From contig CM077643.1 of the NCBI GenBank assembly GCA_039707465.1, forward strand, positions 242,442,167 to 242,506,166: a stretch of 64,000 nucleotides of DNA, in the 5' to 3' direction. The notes under the pieces were generated by a model. It was not told the origin of the DNA. It worked only from the letters and a program-made list of their open reading frames with translations, and did not search any database. Source of the DNA: Rhabdophis nuchalis. Its lineage: Eukaryota > Chordata > Lepidosauria > Squamata > Natricidae. The translations under genes and the position numbers were made by a program. Of the stretch, positions 47,749 to 61,018 are shown piece after piece. Position 1 is the first letter of the stretch. Each line of letters begins with the position of its first letter.

Positions 47749-48902
47749 CAGAATTAGCAAAAGAACTCAATTTAGACAGGAACTGCAAATTTGGATCCAG
47801 AGCTCAAATTCGATCGAGAACACATGTTGGATGCTGTCTGGGATGCAGAAGCTGAAAAAGCAGACAATTCGTTGTTCTGAGCTTTCCCTGAGTAGTTACA
47901 ACAAAGTGTTATCTCAGAATTAGCAAAAAACTCAATTTAGACAGCAATTGCAAATTTGGATCCAGAGGTCAACTTAGAACGAGAAACACATATTGGATGC
48001 TGTATGTGATGCAGAAGCTGAAAAAGCACTCGGTTGGTTGATCTGAACTTTCCCTGAGAAGTTACAGCAAAGTGTATCTCAGAATTGGCAAAGGAACTCA
48101 ATTTAGACAGCATTTGCAAATTTGCATCCAGAACTCAAATTCGAACGAGAAACACATATTGGATGCTGTCTGGGATGCAGAAGCTGAAAAAGCACTCGAT
48201 TGGTTGATCTGAGCTTTCCCTGAGAAGTTACAGCAAAGTATTATCAGAATTGGCAAAAGAACTCAATTTGGACAGGAATTGCAAATTTGGATCCAGAACT
48301 CAAATTCGAACGAGAAACACATATTGGATGCTGTCTGGGATGCAGAAGCTGAAAAAGCACTCGATTGGTTGATCTGAGCTTTCCCTGAGAAGTTACAGCA
48401 AAGCGTTATCAGAATTGGCAAAAGAACTCAATTTGGACAGGAATTGCAAATTTGGATCCAGAGGTCAACTTCGAACGAGAAACACATGTTGGATGCTGTC
48501 TGGGATGCAGAAGCTGAAAAAGCAATCAATTAGTTGATCTGAGCTTTCCCTGAGAAGTTATAGCAAAGTGTTTTCTCAGAATTGGGAAAACAACTCAATT
48601 TAGACAGGAACTGCAAATTTGGATCCAGAGTTCAAATTCTAACGAGAAACACATGTTGGATGTTGTCTGGGATGCAGAAGCTGAAAAAGCAGTCAATTGG
48701 TTGAATTGAGCTTTCCCTGAGAAGTTACAGCAAAGCGTATATCAGAAACGTTACAGCAAAGTGTTTTCTCAGAATTGGCAAAAGAACTCAATTTAGACAG
48801 GAATTGCAAATTTGGATCGAGAGCTCAACTTCGAACGAGAAACATATATTGGATGCTGTCTGGGACGCAGAAGCTGAAAAAGCAGTCAATTGGTTGATCT
48901 GA

Positions 48903-50396
48903 GCTTTCCCTGAGAAGTTACAGCAAAGTGTTATCAGAATTGGCAAAAGAACTCAATTTGGACAGGAATTGCAAATTTGGATCCAGAGGTCAACTTCGAA
49001 CAAGAAACACATGTTGGATGCTGTCTGTGATGCAGAAGCTGAAAAAGCAGTCAATTTGTTGATCTGTGCTTTCCCTGAGAATTTACAGCAAAGTGTTATC
49101 TCATAATTGTAAAAAGAAGTCAATTTAGACAAGAATTGCAAATTTGGATCAAGAGCTCAAATTCTAACGAGAAACACATGTTGGATGCTGTCTGGGATGC
49201 AGAAGCTGAAAAAGCAGTCAATTGGTTTATCTGAGCTTTCCCTGAGAAGTTACATCAAAGCGTATATCAAAAAAGTTACATCAAAGTGTTATCTCAGAAT
49301 TGGCAAAACAACTCAATTTAGCCAGGAACTGCAAATTTGGATCCAGAACTCAAATTCGAACGAGAAACACATATTGGATGCTGTCTGGGATGCAGAAGCT
49401 GAAAAAGCAGTCAATTGGTTTATCTGAGCTTTCCCTGAGAAGTTACAGCAAAGCGTATATCAAAAAAGTTACAGCAAAGTGTTATCTCAGAATTGGCAAA
49501 ACAACTCAATTTAGCCAGGGACTGCAAATTTGGATCCAGAGCTCAAATTCAAATGAGAAACACATATTGAATGCTATCTGGGATGCAGAAGCAAAAAAAG
49601 CAGTCGATTGGTTTATCTGAGCTTTCCCTGAGAAGTTACAGCAAAGTGTTATCAGAATTGTCAAAAGAAGTCAATTTAGACAGGAATTGCAAATTTGGAT
49701 CCAGAGCTCAATTTCGAATGAGAAACATATATTGGATGCTGTCTGGGATGCAGAAGCTGAAAAAGCAGTCGATTGGTTTATTCTGAGCTTTCCCTGAGAA
49801 GTTACAGTAAAGTGTTATCAGAATTGGCAAAAGAGCTCAATTTAGACAGGAACTGCAAATTTGGATCCAGAGCTCAACTTCGAACGAGAAACACATATTG
49901 GATGCTGTCTGTGATACAGAAGCTGAAAAAGCAGTCAATTTGTTGATCTGTGCTTTCCCTGAGAATTTAAAGCAAAGTGTTATCTCATAATTGTAAAAAG
50001 AAGTCAATTTAGACAAGAATTGCAAATTTGGATCCAGAGCTCAAATTCTAACGAGAAACACATGTTGGATGCTGTCTTGGATGCAGAAGCTGAAAAAGCA
50101 GTCAATTGGTTTATCTGAGCTTTCCCTGAGAAGTTACAGCAAAGCGTATATCAAAAAAGTTACAGCAAAGTGTTATCTCAGAATTGGCAAAAGAACTCAA
50201 TTTAGCCAGGGACTGCAAATTTGGATCCAGAGCTCAAATTCAAATGAGAAACACATATTGAATGCTATCTGGGATGCAGAAGCAAAAAAAGCAGTCGATT
50301 GGTTTATCTGAGCTTTCCCTGAGAAGTTACAGCAAAGTGTTATCAGAATTGTCAAAAGAAGTCAATTTAGACAGGAATTGCAAATTTGGATCCAGA
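48903..50396 (-). repeat. 1.5-kb block, 10.2-kb pair, copy 1
   Basis: Matches 59132-60625 at offset 10229 bp. Differences are few, for example AAACAACTC (49312) against AAAGAACTC (59541). It ends where GAGGTCAAC here meets GAGCTCAAC in the partner. Confidence 0.8.
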
Positions 50397-51575
50397 GGTC
50401 AACTTAGAACGAGAAACACATATTGGATGCTGTATGTGATGCAGAAGCTGAAAAAGCACTCGGTTGGTTGATCTGAACTTTCCCTGAGAAGTTACAGCAA
50501 AGTGTATCTCAGAATTGGCAAAGGAACTCAATTTAGACAGCATTTGCAAATTTGCATCCAGAACTCAAATTCGAAAGAGAAACACATATTGGATGCTGTC
50601 TGGGATGCAGAAGCTGAAAAAGCACTCGATTGGTTGATCTGAGCTTTCCCTGAGAAGTTACAGCAAAGTGTTATCAGAATTGGCAAAAGAACTCAATTTG
50701 GACAGGAATTGCAAATTTGGATCCAGAGGTCAACTTCGAACGAGAAACACATGTTGGATGCTGTCTGGGATGCAGAAGCTGAAAAAGCAGTCAATTGGTT
50801 GATCTGAGCTTTCCCTGAGAATTTACAGCAAAGTGTTATCTCATAATTGTCAAAAGAAGTCAATTTAGACAGGAATTGCAAATTTGGATCCAGAGCTCAA
50901 ATTCAAACGAGAAACACATGTTGGATGCTGTCTGGGATGCAGAAGCTGAAAAAGCAATCAATTAGTTGATCTGAGCTTTCCCTGAGAAGTTATAGCAAAG
51001 TGTTTTCTCAGAATTGGGAAAACAACTCAATTTAGACAGGAACTGCAAATTTGGATCCAGAGTTCAAATTCTAACGAGAAACACATGTTGGATGTTGTCT
51101 GGGATGCAGAAGCTGAAAAAGCAGTCAATTGGTTTATCTGAGCTTTCCCTGAGAAGTTACAGCAAAGCGTATATCAGAAAAGTTACAGCAAAGTGTTTTC
51201 TCAGAATTGGCAAAAGAACTCAATTTAGACAGGAATTGCAAATTTGGATCGAGAGCTCAACTTCGAACGAGAAACATATATTGGATGCTGTCTGGGACGC
51301 AGAAGCTGAAAAAGCAGTCAATTGGTTGATCTGAGCTTTCCCTGAGAAGTTACAGCAAAGTGTTATCAGAATTGGCAAAAGAACTCAATTTGGACAGGAA
51401 TTGCAAATTTGGATCCAGAGGTCAACTTCGAACAAGAAACACATGTTGGATGCTGTCTGTGATGCAGAAGCTGAAAAAGCAGTCAATTTGTTGATCTGTG
51501 CTTTCCCTGAGAATTTACAGCAAAGTGTTATCTCATAATTGTAAAAAGAAGTCAATTTAGACAAGAATTGCAAAT
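50378..51575 (-). repeat. Reverse-arm block, 5667-bp pair, copy 2
   Basis: Partner of 44711-45908; it also lies inside the 2432-bp tandem duplication. Confidence 0.78.
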
Positions 51576-54152
51576 TTGGATCAAGAGCTCAAATTCTAAC
51601 GAGAAACACATGTTGGATGCTGTCTGGGATGCAGAAGCTGAAAAAGCAGTCAATTGGTTTATCTGAGCTTTCCCTGAGAAGTTACATCAAAGCGTATATC
51701 AAAAAAGTTACATCAAAGTGTTATCTCAGAATTGGCAAAACAACTCAATTTAGCCAGGAACTGCAAATTTGGATCCAGAACTCAAATTCGAACGAGAAAC
51801 ACATATTGGATGCTGTCTGGGATGCAGAAGCTGAAAAAGCAGTCAATTGGTTTATCTGAGCTTTCCCTGAGAAGTTACAGCAAAGCGTATATCAAAAAAG
51901 TTACAGCAAAGTGTTATCTCAGAATTGGCAAAACAACTCAATTTAGCCAGGGACTGCAAATTTGGATCCAGAGCTCAAATTCAAATGAGAAACACATATT
52001 GAATGCTATCTGGGATGCAGAAGCAAAAAAAGCAGTCGATTGGTTTATCTGAGCTTTCCCTGAGAAGTTACAGCAAAGTGTTATCAGAATTGTCAAAAGA
52101 AGTCAATTTAGACAGGAATTGCAAATTTGGATCCAGAGCTCAATTTCGAATGAGAAACATATATTGGATGCTGTCTGGGATGCAGAAGCTGAAAAAGCAG
52201 TCGATTGGTTTATTCTGAGCTTTCCCTGAGAAGTTACAGTAAAGTGTTATCAGAATTGGCAAAAGAGCTCAATTTAGACAGGAACTGCAAATTTGGATCC
52301 AGAGCTCAACTTCGAACGAGAAACACATATTGGATGCTGTCTGTGATACAGAAGCTGAAAAAGCAGTCAATTTGTTGATCTGTGCTTTCCCTGAGAATTT
52401 AAAGCAAAGTGTTATCTCATAATTGTAAAAAGAAGTCAATTTAGACAAGAATTGCAAATTTGGATCCAGAGCTCAAATTCTAACGAGAAACACATGTTGG
52501 ATGCTGTCTTGGATGCAGAAGCTGAAAAAGCAGTCAATTGGTTTATCTGAGCTTTCCCTGAGAAGTTACAGCAAAGCGTATATCAAAAAAGTTACAGCAA
52601 AGTGTTATCTCAGAATTGGCAAAAGAACTCAATTTAGCCAGGGACTGCAAATTTGGATCCAGAGCTCAAATTCAAATGAGAAACACATATTGAATGCTAT
52701 CTGGGATGCAGAAGCAAAAAAAGCAGTCGATTGGTTTATCTGAGCTTTCCCTGAGAAGTTACAGCAAAGTGTTATCAGAATTGTCAAAAGAAGTCAATTT
52801 AGACAGGAATTGCAAATTTGGATCCAGAGGTCAACTTAGAACGAGAAACACATATTGGATGCTGTATGTGATGCAGAAGCTGAAAAAGCACTCGGTTGGT
52901 TGATCTGAACTTTCCCTGAGAAGTTACAGCAAAGTGTATCTCAGAATTGGCAAAGGAACTCAATTTAGACAGCATTTGCAAATTTGCATCCAGAACTCAA
53001 ATTCGAAAGAGAAACACATATTGGATGCTGTCTGGGATGCAGAAGCTGAAAAAGCACTCGATTGGTTGATCTGAGCTTTCCCTGAGAAGTTACAGCAAAG
53101 TGTTATCAGAATTGGCAAAAGAACTCAATTTGGACAGGAATTGCAAATTTGGATCCAGAGGTCAACTTCGAACGAGAAACACATGTTGGATGCTGTCTGG
53201 GATGCAGAAGCTGAAAAAGCAGTCAATTGGTTGATCTGAGCTTTCCCTGAGAATTTACAGCAAAGTGTTATCTCATAATTGTCAAAAGAAGTCAATTTAG
53301 ACAGGAATTGCAAATTTGGATCCAGAGCTCAAATTCAAACGAGAAACACATGTTGGATGCTGTCTGGGATGCAGAAGCTGAAAAAGCAATCAATTAGTTG
53401 ATCTGAGCTTTCCCTGAGAAGTTATAGCAAAGTGTTTTCTCAGAATTGGGAAAACAACTCAATTTAGACAGGAACTGCAAATTTGGATCCAGAGTTCAAA
53501 TTCTAACGAGAAACACATGTTGGATGTTGTCTGGGATGCAGAAGCTGAAAAAGCAGTCAATTGGTTTATCTGAGCTTTCCCTGAGAAGTTACAGCAAAGC
53601 GTATATCAGAAAAGTTACAGCAAAGTGTTTTCTCAGAATTGGCAAAAGAACTCAATTTAGACAGGAATTGCAAATTTGGATCCAGAGGTCAACTTCGAAC
53701 AAGAAACACATGTTGGATGCTGTCTGTGATACAGAAGCTGAAAAAGCAGTCAATTTGTTGATCTGTGCTTTCCCTGAGAATTTACAGCAAAGTGTTATCT
53801 CATAATTGTAAAAAGAAGTCAATTTAGACAAGAATTGCAAATTTGGATCCAGAGCTCAAATTCTAACGAGAAACACATGTTGGATGCTGTCTTGGATACA
53901 GAAGCTGAAAAAGCAGTCAATTGGTTTATCTGAGCTTTCCCTGAGAAGTTACAGCAAAGCGTATATCAGAAAAGTTACAGCAAAATGTTATCTCAGAATT
54001 GGCAAAAGAACTGAATTTAGCCAGGGACTGCAAATTTGGATCCAGAGCTCAAATTCGAATGAGAAACACATATTGAATGCTATCTGGGATGCAGAAGGAA
54101 AAATAGCCATCGATTGGTTGATCTGAGCTTTCCCTGAGAAGTTACAGCAAAG

Positions 54153-54161
54153 TTTTTTTTT
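54153..54161. repeat. T9 tract, subfamily marker
   Basis: Nine T residues here instead of ten; the upstream flank reads GAAGGAAAAATAGCC. Confidence 0.85.
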
Positions 54162-54304
54162 CAGAATTAGCAAAAGAACTCAATTTAGACAGGAACTGCA
54201 AATTTGGATCCAGAGCTCAAATTCGATCGAGAACACATGTTGGATGCTGTCTGGGATGCAGAAGCTGAAAAAGCAGACAATTCGTTGTTCTGAGCTTTCC
54301 CTGA

Positions 54305-54636
54305 GAAGTTACAACAAAGTGTTATCTCAGAATTAGCAAAAAACTCAATTTAGACAGCAATTGCAAATTTGGATCCAGAGGTCAACTTAGAACGAGAAAC
54401 ACATATTGGATGCTGTATGTGATGCAGAAGCTGAAAAAGCACTCGGTTGGTTGATCTGAACTTTCCCTGAGAAGTTACAACAAAGTGTTATCTCAGAATT
54501 AGCAAAAAACTCAATTTAGACAGCAATTGCAAATTTGGATCCAGAGGTCAACTTAGAACGGGAAACACATATTGGATGCTGTATGTGATGCAGAAGCTGA
54601 AAAAGCACTCGGTTGGTTGATCTGAACTTTCCCTGA
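54305..54636 (-). repeat. Single-monomer tandem duplication, 166-bp step
   Basis: A monomer beginning TTACAACAAAGTGTTATC (54305-54470) is repeated immediately at 54471-54636, with GAACGGGAAAC in the second copy where the first has GAACGAGAAAC. The equivalent places near 47891 and 55831 have only one such monomer. Confidence 0.8.
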
Positions 54637-55676
54637 GAAGTTACAGCAAAGTGTATCTCAGAATTGGCAAAGGAACTCAATTTAGACAGCATTTGCAAAT
54701 TTGCATCCAGAACTCAAATTCGAACGAGAAACACATATTGGATGCTGTCTGGGATGCAGAAGCTGAAAAAGCACTCGATTGGTTGATCTGAGCTTTCCCT
54801 GAGAAGTTTCAGCAAAGTATTATCAGAATTGGCAAAAGAACTCAATTTGGACAGGAATTGCAAATTTGGATCCTGAGGTCAACTTCGAACGAGAAACACA
54901 TGTTGAATGCTGTCTGGGATGCAGAAGCTGAAAAAGCAGTCAATTGGTTGATCTGAGCTTTCCCTGAGAATTTACAGCAAAGTGTTATCTCATAATTGTC
55001 AAAAGAAGTCAATTTAGACAGGAATTGCAAATTTGGATCCAGAGCTCAAATTCAAACGAGAAACACATGTTGGATGCTGTCTGGGATGCAGAAGCTGAAA
55101 AAGCAATCAATTAGTTGATCTGAGCTTTCCCTGAGAAGTTATAGCAAAGTGTTTTCTCAGAATTGGGAAAACAACTCAATTTAGAGAGGAAGTGCAAATT
55201 TGGATCCAGAGTTCAAATTCTAACGAGAAACACATGTTGGATGTTGTCTGGGATGCAGAAGCTGAAAAAGCAGTCAATTGGTTTATCTGAGCTTTCCCTG
55301 AGAAGTTACAGCAAAGTGTTATCTCATAATTGTAAAAAGAAGTCAATTTAGACAAGAATTGCAAATTTGGATCCAGAGCTCAAATTCTAACGAGAAACAC
55401 ATGTTGGATGCTGTCTTGGATGCAGAAGCTGAAAAAGCAGTCAATTGGTTTATCTGAGCTTTCCCTGAGAAGTTACAGCAAAGAGTATATCAGAAAAGTT
55501 ACAGCAAAATGTTATCTCAGAATTGGCAAAAGAACTGAATTTAGCCAGGGACTGCAAATTTGGATCCAGAGCTCAAATTCGAATGAGAAACACATATTGA
55601 ATGCTATCTGGGATGCAGAAGCAAAAATAGCCATCGATTGGTTGATCTGAGCTTTCCCTGAGAAGTTACAGCAAAG

Positions 55677-55686
55677 TTTTTTTTTT
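55677..55686. repeat. T10 tract, subfamily marker
   Basis: Last example in the window, again after GCAAAAATAGCC. Confidence 0.85.
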
Positions 55687-56954
55687 CAGAATTAGCAAAA
55701 GAACTCAATTTAGACAGGAACTGCAAATTTGGATCCAGAGCTCAAATTCGATCGAGAACACATGTTGGATGCTGTCTGGGATGCAGAAGCTGAAAAAGCA
55801 GACAATTCGTTGTTCTGAGCTTTCCCTGAGTAGTTACAACAAAGTGTTATCTCAGAATTAGCAAAAAACTCAATTTAGACAGCAATTGCAAATTTGGATC
55901 CAGAGGTCAACTTAGAACGAGAAACACATATTGGATGCTGTATGTGATGCAGAAGCTGAAAAAGCACTCGGTTGGTTGATCTGAACTTTCCCTGAGAAGT
56001 TACAGCAAAGTGTATCTCAGAATTGGCAAAGGAACTCAATTTAGACAGCATTTGCAAATTTGCATCCAGAACTCAAATTCGAACGAGAAACACATATTGG
56101 ATGCTGTCTGGGATGCAGAAGCTGAAAAAGCACTCGATTGGTTGATCTGAGCTTTCCCTGAGAAGTTACAGCAAAGTATTATCAGAATTGGCAAAAGAAC
56201 TCAATTTGGACAGGAATTGCAAATTTGGATCCAGAGGTCAACTTCGAACGAGAAACACATGTTGGATGCTGTCTGGGATGCAGAAGCTGAAAAAGCAGTC
56301 AATTGGTTGATCTGAGCTTTCCCTGAGAATTTACAGCAAAGTGTTATCTCATAATTGTCAAAAGAAGTCAATTTAGACAGGAATTGCAAAATTGTATCCA
56401 GAGCTCAAATTCAAACGAGAAACACATGTTGGATGCTGTCTGGGATGCAGAAGCTGAAAAAGCAATCAATTAGTTGATCTGAGCTTTCCCTGAGAAGTTA
56501 TAGCAAAGTGTTTTCTCAGAATTGGGAAAACAACTCAATTTAGACAGGAACTGCAAATTTGGATCCAGAGTTCAAATTCTAACGAGAAACACATGTTGGA
56601 TGTTGTCTGGGATGCAGAAGCTGAAAAAGCAGTCAGTTGGTTTATCTGAGCTTTCCCTGAGAAGTTACAGCAAAGAGTATATCAGAAAAGTTACAGCAAA
56701 GTGTTTTCTCAGAATTGGCAAAAGAACTCAATTTAGACAGGAATTGCAAATTTGGATCGAGAGCTCAACTTCGAACGAGAAACATATATTGGATGCTGTC
56801 TGGGACGCAGAAGCTGAAAAAGCAGTCAATTGGTTGATCTGAGCTTTCCCTGAGAAGTTACAGCAAAGTGTTATCAGAATTGGCAAAAGAACTCAATTTG
56901 GACAGGAAGTGCAAATTTGGATCCAGAGGTCAACTTCGAACAAGAAACACATGT

Positions 56955-58802
56955 TGGATGCTGTCTGTGATACAGAAGCTGAAAAAGCAGTCAATTTGTT
57001 GATCTGTGCTTTCCCTGAGAATTTACAGCAAAGTGTTATCTCATAATTGTAAAAAGAAGTCAATTTAGACAAGAATTGCAAATTTGGATCCAGAGCTCAA
57101 ATTCTAACGAGAAACACATGTTGGATGCTGTCTTGGATGCAGAAGCTGAAAAAGCAGTCAATTGGTTTATCTGAGCTTTCCCTGAGAAGTTACAGCAAAG
57201 CGTATATCAAAAAAGTTACAGCAAAGTGTCATCTCAGAATTGGCAAAAGAACTCAATTTAGCCAGGGACTGCAAATTTGGATCCAGAGCTCAAATTCAAA
57301 TGAGAAACACATATTGAATGCTATCTGGGATGCAGAAGCAAAAAAAGCAGTCGATTGGTTTATCTGAGCTTTCCCTGAAAAGTTACAGCAAAGTGTTATC
57401 AGAATTGTCAAAAGAAGTCAATTTAGACAGGAATTGCAAATTTGGATCCAGAGCTCAACTTCGAATGAGAAACATATATTGGATGCTGTCTGGGATGCAG
57501 AAGCTGAAAAAGCAGTCGATTGGTTTATTCTGAGCTTTCCCTGAGAAGTTACAGTAAAGTGTTATCAGAATTGGCAAAAGAGCTCAATTTAGACAGGAAC
57601 TGTAAATTTGGATCCAGAGCTCAACTTCGAACGAGAAACACATATTGGATGCTGTCTGGGATGCAGAAGCTTAAAAAGCAGTCGATTGGTTGATCTGAGC
57701 TTTCCCTGAGAAGTTATAGCAAAGTGTTTTCTAAGAATTGGGAAAACAACTCAATTTAAACAGGAACTGCAAATTTGGATCCAGCGCTCAAATTCTAATG
57801 AGAAACACATGTTGGATGTTGTCTGGGATGCAGAAGCTGAAAAAGCAGTCAATTGGTTGAATTGAGCTTTCACTGAGAAGTTACAGCAAAGCGTATATCA
57901 GAAAAGTTACAGCAAAGTGTTACCTCAGAATTGGCAAAAGAACTCAATTTAGACAGGAACTGCAAATTTGATTCAGAGCTCAAATTCTAACGAGAAACAA
58001 ATGTTGGATGCTGTCTGGGATGCAGAAGCTGAAAATGCAGTCAATTGGTTGAATTGAGCTTTCCCTGAGAAGTTACAGCAAAGCGTATATCAGAAAAGTT
58101 ACAGCAAAATGTTATCTCAGAATTGGCAAAAGAACTCAATTTAGACAGCATTTGCAAATTTGGATCCAGAACTCAAATTCGATCGAGAACACATGTTGGA
58201 TGCTGTCTGGGATGCAGAAGCTGAAAAAGCACTCGATTGGTTGATCTGAACTTTCCCTGAGAAGTTACAGCAAAGTGTATCTCAGAATTGGCAAAGGAAC
58301 TCAATTTAGACAGCATTTGCAAATTTGCATCCAGAACTCAAATTCGAACGAGAAACACATATTGGATGCTGTCTGGGATGCAGAAGCTGAAAAAGCACTC
58401 GATTGGTTGATCTGAGCTTTCCCTGAGAAGTTACAGCAAAGTGTTATCAGAATTGGCAAAAGAACTCAATTTGGACAGGAATTGCAAATTTGGATCCAGA
58501 GGTCAACTTCGAACGAGAAACACATGTTGGATGCTGTCTGGGATGCAGAAGCTGAAAAAGCAATCAATTAGTTGATCTGAGCTTTCCCTGAGAAGTTATA
58601 GCAAAGTGTTTTCTCAGAATTGGGAAAACAACTCAATTTAGACAGGAAATGCAAATTTGGATCCAGAGTTCAAATTCTAACGAGAAACACATGTTGGATG
58701 TTGTCTGGGATGCAGAAGCTGAAAAAGCAGTCAATTGGTTGAATTGAGCTTTCACTGAGAAGTTACAGCAAAGCGTATATCAGAAAAGTTACAGCAAAGT
58801 GT
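56955..58802 (-). repeat. 1.8-kb block, 3173-bp pair, copy 1
   Basis: Matches 60128-61975. Shared variants include CTTTCACTGAG (57868 and 61041), TTCTAAGAATTGGG and GGATCCAGCGCTC, which replaces the conserved GAGCTC. Confidence 0.8.
57691..58278 (-). repeat. 0.6-kb block, 882-bp pair, copy 1
   Basis: Matches 58573-59160. Both carry a monomer in which the BamHI site reads TTTGATTCAGAGC and the next motif AACAAATG, a combination also present near 40524 and 61141. Confidence 0.75.
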
Positions 58803-59160
58803 TACCTCAGAATTGGCAAAAGAACTCAATTTAGACAGGAACTGCAAATTTGATTCAGAGCTCAAATTCTAACGAGAAACAAATGTTGGATGCTGTCTGG
58901 GATGCAGAAGCTGAAAATGCAGTCAATTGGTTGAATTGAGCTTTCCCTGAGAAGTTACAGCAAAGCGTATATCAGAAAAGTTACAGCAAAATGTTATCTC
59001 AGAATTGGCAAAAGAACTCAATTTAGACAGCATTTGCAAATTTGGATCCAGAACTCAAATTCGATCGAGAACACATGTTGGATGCTGTCTGGGATGCAGA
59101 AGCTGAAAAAGCACTCGATTGGTTGATCTGAACTTTCCCTGAGAAGTTACAGCAAAGTGT
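58573..59160 (-). repeat. 0.6-kb block, 882-bp pair, copy 2
   Basis: Partner of 57691-58278. Confidence 0.75.
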
Positions 59161-61018
59161 TATCAGAATTGGCAAAAGAACTCAATTTGGACAGGAATTG
59201 CAAATTTGGATCCAGAGGTCAACTTCGAACAAGAAACACATGTTGGATGCTGTCTGTGATGCAGAAGCTGAAAAAGCAGTCAATTTGTTGATCTGTGCTT
59301 TCCCTGAGAATTTACAGCAAAGTGTTATCTCATAATTGTAAAAAGAAGTCAATTTAGACAAGAATTGCAAATTTGGATCCAGAGCTCAAATTCTAACGAG
59401 AAACACATGTTGGATGCTGTCTGGGATGCAGAAGCTGAAAAAGCAGTCAATTGGTTTATCTGAGCTTTCCCTGAGAAGTTACAGCAAAGCGTATATCAAA
59501 AAAGTTACATCAAAGTGTTATCTCAGAATTGGCAAAAGAACTCAATTTAGCCAGGAACTGCAAATTTGGATCCAGAACTCAAATTCGAACGAGAAACACA
59601 TATTGGATGCTGTCTGGGATGCAGAAGCTGAAAAAGCAGTCAATTGGTTTATCTGAGCTTTCCCTGAGAAGTTACAGCAAAGCGTATATCAAAAAAGTTA
59701 CAGCAAAGTGTTATCTCAGAATTGGCAAAACAACTCAATTTAGCCAGGGACTGCAAATTTGGATCCAGAGCTCAAATTCAAATGAGAAACACATATTGAA
59801 TGCTATCTGGGATGCAGAAGCAAAAAAAGCAGTCGATTGGTTTATCTGAGCTTTCCCTGAGAAGTTACAGCAAAGTGTTATCAGAATTGTCAAAAGAAGT
59901 CAATTTAGACAGGAATTGCAAATTTGGATCCAGAGCTCAATTTCGAATGAGAAACATATATTGGATGCTGTCTGGGATGCAGAAGCTGAAAAAGCAGTCG
60001 ATTGGTTTATTCTGAGCTTTCCCTGAGAAGTTACAGTAAAGTGTTATCAGAATTGGCAAAAGAGCTCAATTTAGACAGGAACTGCAAATTTGGATCCAGA
60101 GCTCAACTTCGAACGAGAAACACATATTGGATGCTGTCTGTGATACAGAAGCTGAAAAAGCAGTCAATTTGTTGATCTGTGCTTTCCCTGAGAATTTACA
60201 GCAAAGTGTTATCTCATAATTGTAAAAAGAAGTCAATTTAGACAAGAATTGCAAATTTGGATCCAGAGCTCAAATTCTAACGAGAAACACATGTTGGATG
60301 CTGTCTTGGATGCAGAAGCTGAAAAAGCAGTCAATTGGTTTATCTGAGCTTTCCCTGAGAAGTTACAGCAAAGCGTATATCAAAAAAGTTACAGCAAAGT
60401 GTTATCTCAGAATTGGCAAAAGAACTCAATTTAGCCAGGGACTGCAAATTTGGATCCAGAGCTCAAATTCAAATGAGAAACACATATTGAATGCTCTCTG
60501 GGATGCAGAAGCAAAAAAAGCAGTCGATTGGTTTATCTGAGCTTTCCCTGAGAAGTTACAGCAAAGTGTTATCAGAATTGTCAAAAGAAGTCAATTTAGA
60601 CAGGAATTGCAAATTTGGATCCAGAGCTCAACTTCGAATGAGAAACATATATTGGATGCTGTCTGGGATGCAGAAGCTGAAAAAGCAGTCGATTGGTTTA
60701 TTCTGAGCTTTCCCTGAGAAGTTACAGTAAAGTGTTATCAGAATTGGCAAAAGAGCTCAATTTAGACAGGAACTGCAAATTTGGATCCAGAGCTCAACTT
60801 CGAACGAGAAACACATATTGGATGCTGTCTGGGATGCAGAAGCTTAAAAAGCAGTCGATTGGTTGATCTGAGCTTTCCCTGAGAAGTTATAGCAAAGTGT
60901 TTTCTAAGAATTGGGAAAACAACTCAATTTAAACAGGAACTGCAAATTTGGATCCAGCGCTCAAATTCTAATGAGAAACACATGTTGGATGTTGTCTGGG
61001 ATGCAGAAGCTGAAAAAG
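59132..61018 (-). repeat. 1.9-kb block, 2982-bp pair, copy 1
   Basis: Matches 62114-64000 to the end of the window, so its true length is unknown. Its first 1.5 kb is also the partner of 48903-50396. Confidence 0.82.

Larger units (their letters stand above)
48476..53682 (-). repeat. 2432-bp tandem higher-order repeat, about 2.1 copies
   Basis: Sequence from 48476 to 51250 recurs at 50908-53682 with a constant 2432-bp step, so the span holds slightly more than two head-to-tail copies. Rare variants recur at that step: TTACATCAAAG (49251 and 51683), GCAAAAAAAGCAGTCG (49590 and 52022) and GAATTTAAAGCAAAG (49963 and 52395). This is the clearest simple tandem higher-order repeat in the reverse arm. 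It looks recent because I saw few differences between copies. Confidence 0.85.

Noticed and set aside
53446..53805. Longest open reading frame, 119 codons, and many 60-106 codon frames throughout
   Set aside because: Most start at TTG, they recur only with the monomer, the usual monomer lengths are not multiples of three so the frame shifts from unit to unit, and similar frames exist on both strands. No domain or signal is recognisable.
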